Source: Pyrrhosoma nymphula | Lineage: Eukaryota > Arthropoda > Insecta > Odonata > Coenagrionidae | Direction of reading: 5' to 3' | NCBI GenBank assembly: GCA_963573305.1 | Contig: OY754332.1 | Location: 46,041,559 to 46,105,558, forward strand | DNA: 64,000 nucleotides | Shown: positions 24,786-36,811 of the stretch, one piece after another | Layout: every line of letters begins with the position of its first letter | Position numbering within the stretch: the stretch's first letter is position 1 | The notes under the pieces: generated by a model | What the model was told of the DNA's origin: nothing | The model's input: only the letters and a program-made list of their open reading frames with translations | Databases searched by the model: none | Position numbers and translations under genes: made by a program

Positions 24786-24916
24786 GCATGTTAAAATTGT
24801 TCGAAAGTTAGTTCGGCAAGGGGTTAATATTTTGATATCATTGGATAGATGAGTTTTCTCTTTAAATTGAGGTCAAATTCATAAAATTATAGGTGAAGTG
24901 ATATCTCGCTCTATCT
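24786..24916 (+). repeat. Dispersed repeat, copy 2
   Basis: This is the partner of 1058-1165 in opposite orientation. It shares AGTTCGGCAAGGGGTTAATA and the end GTGAAGTGATATCTCGCTC. No coding is seen. Confidence 0.75.
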
Positions 24917-25137
24917 GAACACGTCCTGCGCCCCAGGGAGAATGCGAACCTCGGCAGTGGTGAAGATATTCCCGGCGGAATCCCCACTTGAGAATCGGGA
25001 TGAGCGCACTTCAGCAACGGTACTCGGTCGCATGGCTGACGTAGAACTAAGGTCCGACCTCTACAACTGGAACCCTCGACGCCTTTCGAGGAGCGAACGC
25101 CAACGGGTTTCTCTCCTAACCTGCTTTCATGCCTTAA

Positions 25138-25669
25138 GGTGGCTGGAACGGTAATCGTGAGTCGTTGAAGGCTCATTCTAATAACTTTTCAAGTAAGTCG
25201 AAAAAAATATTCTTGTACCACATTTCACTCAAGTATACCTGTTTATACTTTGGAAATCACCATACATGCAGTAATGTATATGATGCAAGAGTTATATTTC
25301 AAATTTCGTCTTCATTAAGGCATTGTTTTGACTTGGTTTTTCGGCGCGAAATTCGAAATTAACGAGAAAATCATATCTAAAGATGCTTTTCTTACTCGGC
25401 ATGATACCTTGATATTTGTTAGCAGCTATTATAATAATATGAAACTTATTATTTCGTATTTAGGAGAAAATCTGTACATAAGTAATCGAATTGTTTCAAA
25501 ATATATGCCGTGTGCCATAAGAGTACTTGTTAAAATATCATTGAATTGCCAAGAAACCAAATCGGTAGCATGCAGTTTTTTTCACTTTTATCGATAGATA
25601 TTACTAATAAGGACACGTATGCAAATTTTCACGCAAGTATGTACATAAACAAAAATCGCTCCAGCCACC
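25138..25669. mobile_element. TTAA-flanked inverted-repeat element (MITE)
   Basis: TTAA at 25134-25137 and 25670-25673 bounds a 532-bp segment. Its ends are GGTGGCTGGAACG and, on the right, CGCTCCAGCCACC (12 of 13 positions complementary). TTAA target sites suggest piggyBac-type mobilisation, although the termini start GG rather than CC. The interior is AT-rich with no transposase. The ends resemble those of the element at 48029. Confidence 0.65.
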
Positions 25670-25673
25670 TTAA

Positions 25674-26429
25674 GGCCGTTTTACGCGAGGGATATCATTG
25701 TTCAGTTTGATGTACAGAAATTGCGAGAACGCGGCCACGGAATCAGGAGCTATTTTGTCATCTCTTGTTCATGCATTCGCGCAGTCATTTAAGCAAGTCT
25801 CCGCTTTGCACGGCGTAATTTTCACTACTCTTGCAAACTATGCATCAGATTGTGATTTAAAATGCCTCGATTATATTCAACGGCATCTAGGTTTACTATC
25901 TATACCATCGGGTGAAGTCTATCTGGTTCATTTAGTTTTGCACAGGATGGGGTGGGCAGCGTAACCTTAAAAACGTTTGCATGAATAATTACGAGCGAAC
26001 ATTTCATTTCGTTGGGTAAATGCTAAGCAGGCATGTATTCGATATCTTACGAAATGTCTTCTCCAGTGCCTGGCGGTGATGGTCTGAGCCCAGTGTCGTG
26101 CTTGGCTCGGAGAGGGGCAATTACCCACCCGATTTAACCGTTTTTGGGACGCTGGACGACTGCAGGAAACGGGGGAGGACGTAATCTCAGATTATGCAGA
26201 CGTTCTTCTTTTCAGTTTACTTATCCGCAGTCTAGGGTGCGCAGTAAGGTAAGCTGGCTGTGACGCTGTGGGCACTTGCTCCCCGAGACTCCTCGTTCAA
26301 GGAGCAGTCCGCATTGCCTAGCCTCGTCGACAATAGCGGAGAACTGACCTCTCGAAAAATCTCGATCGCGGCGTTCATAAAGGGAGATGTATCGAGGCCG
26401 TGACTTCACGAGCGCCTATGTTTTCAAGT
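25674..26429. other. No gene recognised
   Basis: An 88-codon frame at 25698-25964 lacks any motif. 26040-26400 has moderate GC. 26901-27512 is similarly empty. Confidence 0.35.
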
Positions 26430-26900
26430 TTCGACGGTGTAGTAAATAAAAATAAGAAAATAAACGTTTATTGTCGCAGACCAACAGGCATTTTAGGCAT
26501 TCTGTATACATACGCTTGGAATAATACTTTTGAATGAACATTACTAGAATATAATTAGATAAAATTTCATCTTTAGTGTGCAGGAAAAGTTTGAAAAAAA
26601 ACAAAATAAACGTTACTTGGTATGCTTACACCAAGTCGCTATACTAGGCAAACAAGAATAATGAACACTAATGATTGGTACAAAAAATTGTGCATAACAT
26701 AGATATGAACTCGGATTAACATGCCTGTTTGTCTTAAGGTAGAAAATTCTACCTGCTTGGTAGGTGAAAAACATAATGAACGAGAGCTGTTAATAAACGG
26801 TATTACAAGAAGAGATACATATAGGACGTAAAATAGTTTCCAAATGGGTACATAGGTAGGTACAAGATACAACTTCTGAACATAGTAACAACCTGTGTTT
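26430..26900 (-). other. Possible 3' UTR or LINE tail on the minus strand
   Basis: Minus-strand AATAAACG signals occur near 26460-26475 and 26605, followed by T-rich sequence. The short reading frames here match nothing. It may be the 3' end of a retroelement or an unseen host gene. Low certainty. Confidence 0.2.
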
Positions 26901-27512
26901 GAGTGTTTCCAGAAGATTCATAATGTTAAACCAACCTTCCACAAAATAGTTATTCACATTTAAGAAATAACTTTAGTATTTCTTTACTTAAGTTGCTTAG
27001 TAACTTTAACGTAATCGTGAATGAAATCAACGTCTCACGGTCGAACTTTTTGACAAAAAATGTTTTAGAACTGGTTCTAGTGTAGTTGTTACATGGAGAA
27101 TCGGAAGGGATTGTGATTTCATTCCAAGTATTTGATGGTTTGATTGACCACTTAGGGTCAAATGAGATAACTTCTGCCATTACGAGAAGGGTGTGTATTT
27201 CATTAAAAATTACCCAACACTGCAAGCTGAGCGGCGTCTGCATTAGGAAATATGTCGTGTCTGTTAACCTTTTATTGAAAAATCATATTATATTTTATGT
27301 ACAATATTTGTAGCTTAGGCTACGGTTCTGCGGTCTAATTTTTACCAAAAATGTATACAGTCGCTGAACCCGTTTTATTTATTTTTATTTTTTCTATATT
27401 TTTAACTTAAACGAGCATCATTGCTCTTTTACTAATTTATCAACGGTTTGATAGATTTTGCACCAAATGGGTTCTGAAATCGTGTTACTGGCATACTTTT
27501 AAGAGAATTGCT

Positions 27513-27775
27513 GGACTCGGTGGCGGCGGGGTAACGTCCTCGTCTGCTTACCTGAAGGTTGCGGGTTCGAGTCCCGCCTGGGGAGGATTTTTCAACACCA
27601 AGGGCATGGTTGTGTGTTCTCGTCCGTTGTGAATTATTAATACCCCGATATGAGAGCTGTTTTCGGTGATTGATTAATTGATGACTTAGGATCATATTAT
27701 ATTTTCTCTTTTTTCTGCCTGTCATATGATGTATGTCATAGGACGACCCGTTCGGTCGAATTTTTCCCAAAAGAT
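27513..27775 (+). mobile_element. tRNA-derived SINE
   Basis: The first ~75 bp (27513-27587) read like a tRNA body: CGGTGGCGGCGGGGTAACG in the A-box position and GCGGGTTCGAGTCCCGC, a perfect B box with its T-stem, ending GGGGAGG. The acceptor stem does not close as in a working tRNA. The sequence runs on into an unrelated body with a T-rich end near 27775. This is the RNA polymerase III head of a SINE rather than a tRNA gene. Confidence 0.65.
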
Positions 27776-27836
27776 TTTGACCAAGGGATATCGGCGTAAG
27801 GTTTTTCCCGGACTTTTGAATGCATTTATTTCGAGC

Positions 27837-29650
27837 TCAAAATGTAAACATCCTAGAGAGCATCGAGGATTCTGTGACGTTTAGAATAGCGCGAGAGAAG
27901 GCAATAATTTCTCGTCCTGCGAAGGGCCTGTTAATAAGAGGCATGTGATGATGCATCGTTAGATACAAGGACCGGTGCACCTTCAGATTTTGCTTGGTGT
28001 AAACATGTAAATTGTTCGAATGCATGAAAATACGTAGATATCCATTACGCCATGTCCTTTCGGGATAGTCAACGTCCCAGAACTTACGTGCTTTAATGAC
28101 CCACTCATTCCTAAACCTATACGTCCTAATTTTGCTGCTAATGCTTCTCAGAAACCTCATTCCCAATGAAGTTAGCCTACTCTTATGCTTATCCAGACGT
28201 ACCAGGTTTCGCTGCTATATGATCAAGTCTGTAGCGGAACATCTGTGTACACGGTGATTTTGGCTTCCCTGGCCAACACTCATTCTTTGACGTGCCCCAA
28301 ATACTACGTACGACACTCTGTCTGGCAATCATAGGCCAAACAATCTTATCATCTATCCTTCCATCTTTCACAAACATGTGGCTAAGATACACAAAATTGT
28401 GCACTTGTTCAATTATTTCATCATTTGCCCTCATCTTACAATCATTCTTCCCACTCTCGCCATCAAAAACTACTTTGATATTTGACTAATTTACCCTCAA
28501 ATAAATCCTCCTTGTTGCTTCACAGAAGTTATTCAGGGGTAATGCTTGTGTGCTCTTAGACGGCAGCACAGCATCATCTGCTTGCAATGGAACTCTCACA
28601 TTTACGTCTCTAACCATAACGTCGGCGTTATCCCTACCTGCATCTATCATACATTTATCAATAAGAACATAGATCATCCACGGTGACATCACGCATCCTT
28701 ACTTTACGGCATATTTTATTTCAAACCAGTTACTCAACACTCCAACTCTCACACTTGCCGTACTATCGACATACGTCGCCTACATAACATTTGATAACTG
28801 CTCATTCACTCCATAATCTTCCACGGCTTATTTCTATTTACCCTGTTAGATACCTTCTCTAAATCCACAAACGCACGATATGCTTTCTTTCGGAAGTCCT
28901 CCCATTTTTCTCGCTCTTGCTGAAGATCGAACAGCTGATCACTACATCCTCTCCCAAACACAAACTCCACTCTGTACACACCAGATTCTGTCCCTGGTAA
29001 TTATCCTCAAATGTTTTCATTAATGTTTTACAGAACAGTTTTCCCGGAATATTTAAATTAATTGCTCTATAATTTTTACCTTCAGTCTTTTTGCCCCTCA
29101 CGTTGTACAATGCCGCATTCTTCCAATCCGTTGGAACAACAGAAGTTTTTAAAATATAAATTATAAAATTCACACTAGCAAGTTACTTACCCCCACACTT
29201 CAGCATTTTTCTGGTTATCCCATCTACGCTCGCAGCCCTACCATTTTTTCAATATTCTCATATCCATAACCTCATTCTCACTTATTTTTTACTGGCAATC
29301 TCGCATGCGAATTCGCAAGGCTCATCCTCGTCACCTGCACCAATTTTGTATAATTATTCAGAATAATCCCTCCAGTAGTCTCTGCCATCGCTTTCAAACT
29401 ACACTTTCTTATCACGTTTGTTTTTATTGCATTCATTCCCCTGCCCTCATCTTGCTTTACTCTTTCTACCCATTCCCTAAGTAATATTTATTGCCTTCAA
29501 AATCACTTTTGCTAGCCTCATCCGCACGAATTCTTTCTTTGCTCTCTTTAATTAACATTGTTTTTGCATACACTCTTTTTCTCTCTGTATTCATCAAATG
29601 ACTTATTTTTCTCTCCCTCAGATTTGGTTGCTATCACTCTCCTATGCGCC
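27837..29650 (-). pseudogene. Decayed LINE reverse transcriptase (RTE-like or related)
   Basis: Successive minus-strand pieces follow LINE order. 29600-29200: lysine/arginine-rich linker (EGEKNKSFDEYREKK). 29173-28859: TDWKNAALYNVRGKKTEGKN, YRAINLNIPGKLF, matching the WK.A.IVP.YKGKG....NYRGISLLS..GK block of the fingers domain. 28692-28486: MSPWMIYVLIDKCM and the catalytic block degraded to QADDAVL. 28434-28189: EQVHNFVYLSHMFVKDGRID. 28166-27837: MRFLRSISSKIRT with FRNEWV. Stops and frameshifts separate each piece. No endonuclease was recognised. Confidence 0.8.
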
Positions 29651-29654
29651 TCTT

Positions 29655-30690
29655 TCTTTTCACGCACCGGAATCCCTTAACAGCGGCCAATGAGTCTTTT
29701 ATCTAGGTTTGTCGATAGGTACTGTAGCTCTTACTACTAGTAGTTCTCCCTAATACTTGTATCCTTATCTGCTACCTAGTACTTACAGCATGCCGTATTT
29801 GTTTTCGCCATCACTCTTAAATATCCGTCCGTTTGTGTAGTTGCAAAGTACATAAATACTAACGGTCCCTCTAACAATGGTATAAATAATAAATAAATAC
29901 ATTTTATTGGCTCTAGGAGCATATCCTTTGGAGCCTATGTAAGTACATAAACACTCGGACAGAGAAAGTACTACATTAAAATAAATCATAAAACACTCGG
30001 TATAATGAACAAAGATAACAAAATCATTAAACACTCGGTATAATAATAATGACCTGAAAAACAAAGATGACAAATTCTTATGTAAATTCATATATCAAAT
30101 TTCATCAAAGATAAATGAAAACAAACATTTATTATAAAGATTTCCAAAATTACGCAGTAATCTCTATTTTAAACTCTCAACTTCACAATAGTAATTTTCA
30201 ACGTATATGATTTTTAGTGATTTTCAACAGTACAAAATTATACAATAGCTATACAAAAATCGAAATAAATTTGATGAACACAAAAATCCATAAACAGAAA
30301 GTTCCTCATGCTGATACAAAAGTTTCATGAAAATAAAATGAAAAGGAACATTTTTTTAAATTATTAACTGATGTGATATCCTTCAACTCTTGGGGAATCG
30401 AATTCCATACATAGCATGAATTGATGTAAAATGAATTGTGATACATAGTAGTTTTGTGACAGGGTACAATTAATTTATTTTTATTTCTGGTATCATATCT
30501 ATAGTGTAGTTCATGCTTGTGAGGCTTCGCCTCCTGACAAGCATTAGCGATTTATGCAAATGCATCGTTAATCGTAGATCACTAACTTTAGGGTATAGTG
30601 TAATGAATGTTGGTGACTACCCACCCCAGCCACACACCCTTGAGGTGGCTTGCAGGGTATTCTGCAGATGTAAACAGGCCCTCATCTTAA
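29655..30690 (+). mobile_element. CR1/Jockey-type LINE 3' end, same family as 15.8-16.5 kb, split by an insertion
   Basis: 29655-29850 matches the reverse complement of 16110-16230, including TTTATCTAGGTTTGTCGATA, and begins with a degraded SFFxRT C terminus. The match resumes at about 30500-30685 with CATGCTTGTGAGGCTTCGCC and GAGGTGGCTTGCAGGGTATT. The intervening ~630 bp is another LINE tail in opposite orientation. Confidence 0.8.
29875..30500 (-). mobile_element. Second LINE 3' end nested in the first
   Basis: On the minus strand from about 30500, translation gives YDTRNKNKLIVPCHKTTMYH, NSFYINSCYVWNSIPQEL and SVNNLKKCSFSFYF. This matches the extreme C terminus of CR1/Jockey-like ORF2 (Y.TR.K..L..P......SF.Y....WN.LP). 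It is followed by a 3' UTR and an AATAAAATGTATTTATTTAT tail near 29880-29905. ACACTCGG short repeats lie in the UTR. Confidence 0.75.
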
Positions 30691-32629
30691 CAATTGGTGC
30701 CTGTTGGCCTGAGCACTCGAGTGTACTTTACGCCGAGGTCCGAACTTCCGGGATCCGGGAAAATTGGGACTGTGGATGAGGGATTTATCTGGTATTGTGG
30801 GCAACGGTTTATCTCCGCTCTATCGGTCGAACGTTTTGAGTAGGTGTGATTACTGAATACTAATGAATAATTGTTGTCCTAAGTTTTTGGTTTATCTATT
30901 TTGAACCGCAAATATTTTAGGACACATCGTAATAACTCATGAACACACATCAGAGAGAATAAAATTAGAATAAATGATAAAAATTTGGAGAAACTGGAAG
31001 ACTTGGAGGCGCTTCCAATGAGGTCGTTAAAGATACGTACGTCGTTTACTCTATATAAAAGGAAACCTTTAGTCAGATACTTTAAAAATCATGTGTACAA
31101 ACTTGTGAACTAGTTGAGTCATCCGAAGTGGAAAACACAGCGGAAACATTTCTTGAAAATATACCCAGGGTTGTTGATTCATCGAGGAATAATGTCAAAT
31201 CTTTCCACTTGTGGGATGATTCCACTGTTGTGGTCTTCTGAAATGTGGAGGTGGGGTATTGTGGAATCTCTCGATAGTTGAGATCCATTCCTGTGATTAT
31301 AGTCATTGGTTTTGTCCGTTGTAGCACACATTTCGATTCATTGTTGGGGGTGATTATTTTTTATGAGGTGTACATGAAACCAGCTCGTTTATACGTTCAC
31401 CTTGTAATATATTTAATTTTAAATTTGATATTTTCAGGCTTGACTTTGTGGAAGTGATAGATATCTATTTTAAATAAAAAACTTGTGCTCTTCCACACTT
31501 CATTCAAGTTTCCACGCTTGTTTAATTAAATGTGGAAAAGTACGAAGATTTTTTATTTAAAATGGATATTTAAGTTTAATGATAAATTGCAAGTCTGCTC
31601 GTCGAAAATTTATATTTTCCTCTGGAATTTTGCAAACGCTGCAGCTTGATGGAATGTTCCTCTGTTAAATCGCGGGAAAAGGCTTTAATCACAATGAGGA
31701 AACATGAAGGATGGAACATGCTGTTTTTTGTGTTGAAAAGGGAGCAGATGTTGATGAATTTTCCGAGTTCAGTTAATGTCGTGATAGAGTGGCATGGTGC
31801 TCTGTGATCCTGAAGGCATCGGTGCGTCTATTCACAGTTGAGATAATGCTGAATAAACTAGTGTCGCATTTCCCCTGTGGCAAATGAAGAGGGAGTGGCG
31901 GGGTAGGTAGTCACGGTGCGGCCGCCATCAGGGTAGGACGACGCCGGGGACCGAATCGATAAAAGAGCTCGCGTGCGACCCTTGCATCTTCTCCCCGCTC
32001 TGTCGACAGCGGCGCGGCCCCCCGTGGTGGCGGCCGCGGTCCCTATTTCCTCCACCAATTGTTTCCTAAAATATCCGCATTCGTCAAAGGTGCTTTATTA
32101 ATGAATTGGTTCACTTGTGTATCGCTATGATCGACGTCTTTCTCATGGTTAGAGTAATTCTCTGACTCCCTATTTTTTGAGGTCAAGTAATGAAATTTTG
32201 AATTGAAATAGTAAGGAATTGACTTCATTTTTAGATTACTTGCGTTACTTTAACATTTTGGGATGAATGTCCGATAACGGAACAGATTTATTTTGGAGGA
32301 GTGAATGGTGTCAGCGGAAAGGGTGGAGTGAGAAAGTCATGGGTGAATTGAGTGGAAGAGAGTCACAAGGAAGAATATTCGGTGTCTTCATAACAAGAGC
32401 CCTTGTATGAAGGCATGAATATAACTGATGCAATAGATGTATGCAAGGATCGGGCAATGTGGAGGGAAACATCAACATAGAACTAGCCTCCTAGGCCTGA
32501 CTGCAATAACTAAGCTGACAGTGCTTAGCCTGAAAGAGAATTGCGTAATGGGTATGTAAGCAAGACGTAAAATCTGGAGTAAGTAAGTAAGCAAGACTTC
32601 GACGTAAAATCTGGTACTTTCCCGGCGTA
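30691..32629. other. No gene; CpG-rich tract at 31895-32045
   Basis: The tract includes GCGGCCGCCATC and TGGCGGCCGCGG, an imperfect inverted pair. It could be a CpG island but no exon is seen next to it. Confidence 0.4.
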
Positions 32630-32818
32630 CTTGATGTAGGAATTCTTCTCGGGTTCTCCACCGGGTCAGTATCTCCATACTGGCCGACGTTTCGATGCCC
32701 GCGACTCGTGCGTGGTCATCGGGGCTGTCGAGTGAAGATGCACGAATTGGGCATGGAAAAAGTTGGCCTGTATGGAGAGCCTGACCTATTGACCCGAGAA
32801 GAATTCCCACATCAAGTG
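32630..32818 (-). mobile_element. Foldback element with a hammerhead-like core
   Basis: Left arm CTTGATGTAGGAATTCTTCT and right arm AGAAGAATTCCCACATCAAG are reverse complements over about 25 bp, continuing into CGGGT/ACCCG. Between them the minus strand reads GCCCCGATGACC ... GGGCATCGAAACGTCGGCC (32725-32682), a hammerhead-like order with C for U in the first box. The left-arm sequence TCCCGGCGTACTT also occurs at 21102, so the family is dispersed. Confidence 0.6.
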
Positions 32819-34121
32819 CTTAAACGTCATTATTTCCAGCATACGCCTCTCCAGTTTGATTGCTAGGACCTGAGGTATCAAATGTATAACTATAACTTTA
32901 TTTTCACGAGTTACGTGTTTCTCTCCAGTTCTCAAATATTTTTCTCTCGGGTTGTTCCTTTCCTTAAATGTAAATTAATAAGTGGTGTAACCAAATTATA
33001 GAATTGATACATCTCTGAATGTAGCTCAAATATATTTTATTCCAAATATTTCTTATTGGGTTTTAAGTGTGTTATTACATCGAAAATGTCCTTTAGGTAA
33101 CAGAGGAAAAAATATCATAGAATTGTTTGATGTCTTAGGGAAAGCACAAAAGTCACCCAGCTTTGGTAGGCGACCTGATTGGCTCAGTTAAAGGCAGATA
33201 GCCTACATAGCTGAAATATATAAATAGCTTAAACATTCTTCATGCTCTATCGCATTTTAAAATTTCATTTTTAATGTTAAATTGTGTGTTATGAAGTGAA
33301 AAACAGTGCGAAAATGTACATTTTACTATTATTATTGGTGTAAACATACGGGCCTTTTTCACATTCACACAGACGGTACATGATCACCTTCTCGCAGTGT
33401 TTCTCGGTTTAGGCTGTTAAGGCTTAGGAGCATCTGTCTATACACATCACTAATTTACTAAAGCTGTCCTTAATTAAAGCCTGTTTGGAGGGCGTCTAGG
33501 TGACCTATGAAATTGAAACTCACGAATACAAGTCATGACTTAAAACCGACCGGAAAAATAGTAGAAACCGCTAAAAACAATTAAAAAGGAGCTGTCTTAT
33601 TTCTCATTTGTTAAATTTTACTCCCATGAGAAAATTACTGAAGTCGAGGTAGGGGTTTCTTCTTTTTGCGTTTTTAAATTATTTGCACTCAATATTAAGG
33701 TTGAAATCTTCACCATTCGAATACGGCCAAAAATCATGTTTTTAATCCTGCATTCGATTTTCCCTATACAATTTGAGCAATATTATAAAACTTTAAATTT
33801 CATTGGCAACCGCAGCAGAGGCTTTATCGTGTGTGGCCTTGAGAGCTACGGTCAAATGATCAATTTGAGACAGCAAAATTTAAGCTAATGTAATTTTCTC
33901 CCCAACCTCTCCGTGTGTGGCTTATGATTTCTACCTCCTGTGTGTATTTCGCACGTAATTTCGGAAGGATTCTTCTTATCCTGTGCAAAGCAAGGTGATG
34001 TTTTCCTTATTCCCGTTGAAGTTTAATCGGGCGCCGTCCCCTAGTCTAGTTTTGAATGAATTTTGAATCCACGGCATTACCTTCACGGAGTCACCCGCAA
34101 GTGTACATTCATTCAAGTATT
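32819..34121. other. No gene recognised
   Basis: The 33976-34170 minus-strand frame adjoins the LINE and may be its 3' UTR or unrelated. Confidence 0.3.
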
Positions 34122-36790
34122 CTACCAGCTGATTGGTAAGCTCTTGGACAGTCCCCATTCTGAATCCCAACCTCCTTTCCCTCCTAAGGATGGCCCGTTA
34201 TTAACATTCTCCATCCCTCTCCAAACCCACATCCCAAACGCCTCAAGTCTATGCACATACTCCCTTCGCAATGACCAAGTTTCCGACCCATATAGTGCCA
34301 CGCTCCATATTAAAGTTTTCACCAGCCTCTTCTTTACGTCTCTTCTCAGACCCCCCCTCATCAATTCCCTTCTCTTCGAAAATGCTTGTTTAGCGAGCGC
34401 AATTCTGCATCTGATGTCCTTACCACTAAACCCATTCTCCTCCAAAATACTACCCAGATACGTCAACTACTCGGCCTGCTGTATCTTCTGCCCTCCCACA
34501 CTTATAATCAGCCCCGCCTTCTTACTTCTAGAAAATCTCATTACTTTCGTTTTCTTGTGATTGATCTTCATCCCATACTTTTCGCACTGCACCTCTAATG
34601 CATTCACCATTGACTGTAACCCCTTGGCCGACTGACTAACCAATGCTTGACCATCTGCAAATCTCACTGATTTTATCAGCTCCCCTCCTACCTTTATTCC
34701 TACCTCCTCCTCCCCCAATGCCTCCCTTACCATTTCTTCTGAATACACGTTAAAAAGCAACGGCGATAATGGACACCCCTGCCACACTCCCCGTCCTATC
34801 GTGGCCCATTCCGATTCTCCATTGGCTCCCTAAACTGTGCCGCCTGGTTCATATACAAATTCTGAATCAGACGCCTGTCCCTCCAATCGACCCCTAATTT
34901 CTTCAACACTCCCATTAATTTCGTCCATTCCACCCGATCAAACGCCTTCTCGAAATCTACGACACATGCAAAAACATCCTGCCCATACCCTAGGTTTCTT
35001 TTTACTAGCGTCCTTATCGCCGCTATAGCGTCCCGTCCCTCTCCTAAACCCGAACTGGCCGTCACCCAGGTATTCATTGTCTTCTTCTCTAGCCTTCTTT
35101 TTATAATTCTCAGAACTACTTTGGCCGTGTGGGATATTAAGCTTATTGTCATATAGTCCTCGCACATTTTTGCCTTACTCTTCTTTGGTATAGGAATTAG
35201 TACAGTCTTCGCGAAGTCTTCCGGCCACACTCCATCCTCATAAATCCTAAGAATAAGCGCAAAATGTTTTCCTCTTCCGTTCTTCCCCATGCTCTTTAAA
35301 AACTCTGCAGGTATGGTATCTATTCCCACCGCCTTATTCCTTTTCATGTCTCGTAGAGATATTACGATTTCGCTGTCTAGGATACTTGGTCCGATGCCAT
35401 TTCTGTCGATATCGTCTTCCCTTTATATATCTAACCTATTGGGCCTTATTTCGTTACCATACTCTTTCATACTTCAACATACTCCTTCCACCTCTCCTGG
35501 ATCTCTTTCGGTTCTACCATCACCTTTCTCGTATTGTCTGTTATCGCTGTAACTCCCCTTCCCTTATTATCGCCCGTCAGTTCCTTTACTTTCCTATATA
35601 ATGCATCTGCTCTTCCCTCTTTTTAGTATTTCTCTAACGAGTCTATCTGTTCTCTCCACCACGCCTCTCTTGCTTTCTTTGTTTCTCTTCAATGTATGTT
35701 CTTTAATTCTCGGTATTTTCTCTTGCCTAGCTCTGAGTTCACGCTCTTCCATTTCCTTCTATCCTCCATCTCCCTTATCATCTCCTTCGTAATCCACGAT
35801 TTTCTAATTTTAGTTGTACTGACTACGCCTAACCGTTGCTTTCGCCGCTTCTACAATTCCGTTTTTCAAACTTCCCCATTCATCTTCCACTGATCTAACT
35901 CCATGTTCCTCACCCATTATCTCATCCACCTTCTCTCGATACTACTTCTTCATTGCCCCAGTTAATGCCTCCGTATTCCACTTTCGTACCCTCCTACCCA
36001 TTCTTATCTTTTTCATTTTTACCCGACATTTGATGACTAATAAGTTGTGGTCTGTGTCTGCAATCAGCTCTTGGATATTGCTCCTGAAGTATGCGAGTTT
36101 TTAACACTATTCCTGTATCTGTGACGAACCATTATGTAATCTATCTGGAACCTATCTGTGTCTCGCGGCTTCTTCCAAGTGTGCCTACGTCGAGGAGGAT
36201 GTATGCACCATGTATTTGTAATTACTAGGTTATTTCTACGGCAAAACTCCTCAGCTTTCTAGCCCCGGTCGTTTCTCCTTCCTAGCCCGTAATCGCCCAC
36301 CTCCCGCCCATCTCTTCCTTCGCCCACCACCGCGTTCCAATCCCCCATTTCTACTAAGTGCTTACTCCCAGGTATCCTACCAATTATTTCCTCTAGCTGA
36401 TCGTATACCCTATCTACCTCCTCCTCTTTTTGATTAGAGGTAGGCATATAAACCTGGATTATAACTAAATTCGTTGGATCTGCCTTTAGTTCCACGAGTA
36501 TAATCCTATCACTCACCTGTTCTGCATACACTACTTTTCTACCTGGTTTCCTATTCATTACGAATGCAACCCCGCGCTGACTTTCATTCCCTCCACTATA
36601 AATTACTCTATAGTCGTCGCTCCAGTAATCCCCGTCATCCTTCCATCTTACTTCACCCAGACCCATGATGCCTACACCCACTCTCTCCATCTCTCTCCAT
36701 GACGCGCTCGCCTTAATTGTCCCACGCCGAGCGAAGTAGTGCTCTTCTCACAACGTCCGCGCCCCCCAACACTTCGGCATTTAACTTTGC
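34122..36790 (-). pseudogene. Non-LTR retrotransposon with AP-type endonuclease and reverse transcriptase (RTE-like group)
   Basis: Minus-strand order: endonuclease piece (36690-36259) with IMGLGEVRWKDDGDYW, QVYMPTSNQKEEEVDR and GDWNAVVGEG, continuing in broken frame as HTWKKPRDTDRFQIDYIMVR. A charged linker follows. Reverse transcriptase pieces are 35347-34796 (RNKAVGIDTIPAEFLK, VVDFEKAFDRVEW) and 34787-34467 (QGCPLSPLLFN, SVRFADGQALVSQ, GMKINHKKTKVM). The last piece, 34466-34122 (TYLGSILEENGFSG, YGSETWSL), follows an in-frame TAG. The catalytic FADD box reads FADG. A frameshift lies near 34790. Endonucleases of this look are often mislabelled craniofacial development protein 2. It begins right after the LINE at 36.8-39.5 kb in the same direction. 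Downstream of 34200 the match is lost. Confidence 0.9.
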
Positions 36791-36811
36791 GAATACAATT
36801 TTCGTTTTAAT

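Noticed and set aside
25698..25964. 88-codon frame that looks protein-like
   Set aside because: No splice sites consistent with a gene and no recognisable family.
27513..27587. tRNA gene
   Set aside because: The B box and T-stem are good but the acceptor and anticodon stems do not form, and the sequence continues as a repeat body. A SINE fits better.
29950..30040. ACACTCGG repeats as a CRISPR-like array
   Set aside because: Only three short, irregularly spaced copies inside a LINE 3' UTR.
34063..36000. Plus-strand frames of 60-165 codons
   Set aside because: Shadows of the minus-strand LINE reverse transcriptase and linker.
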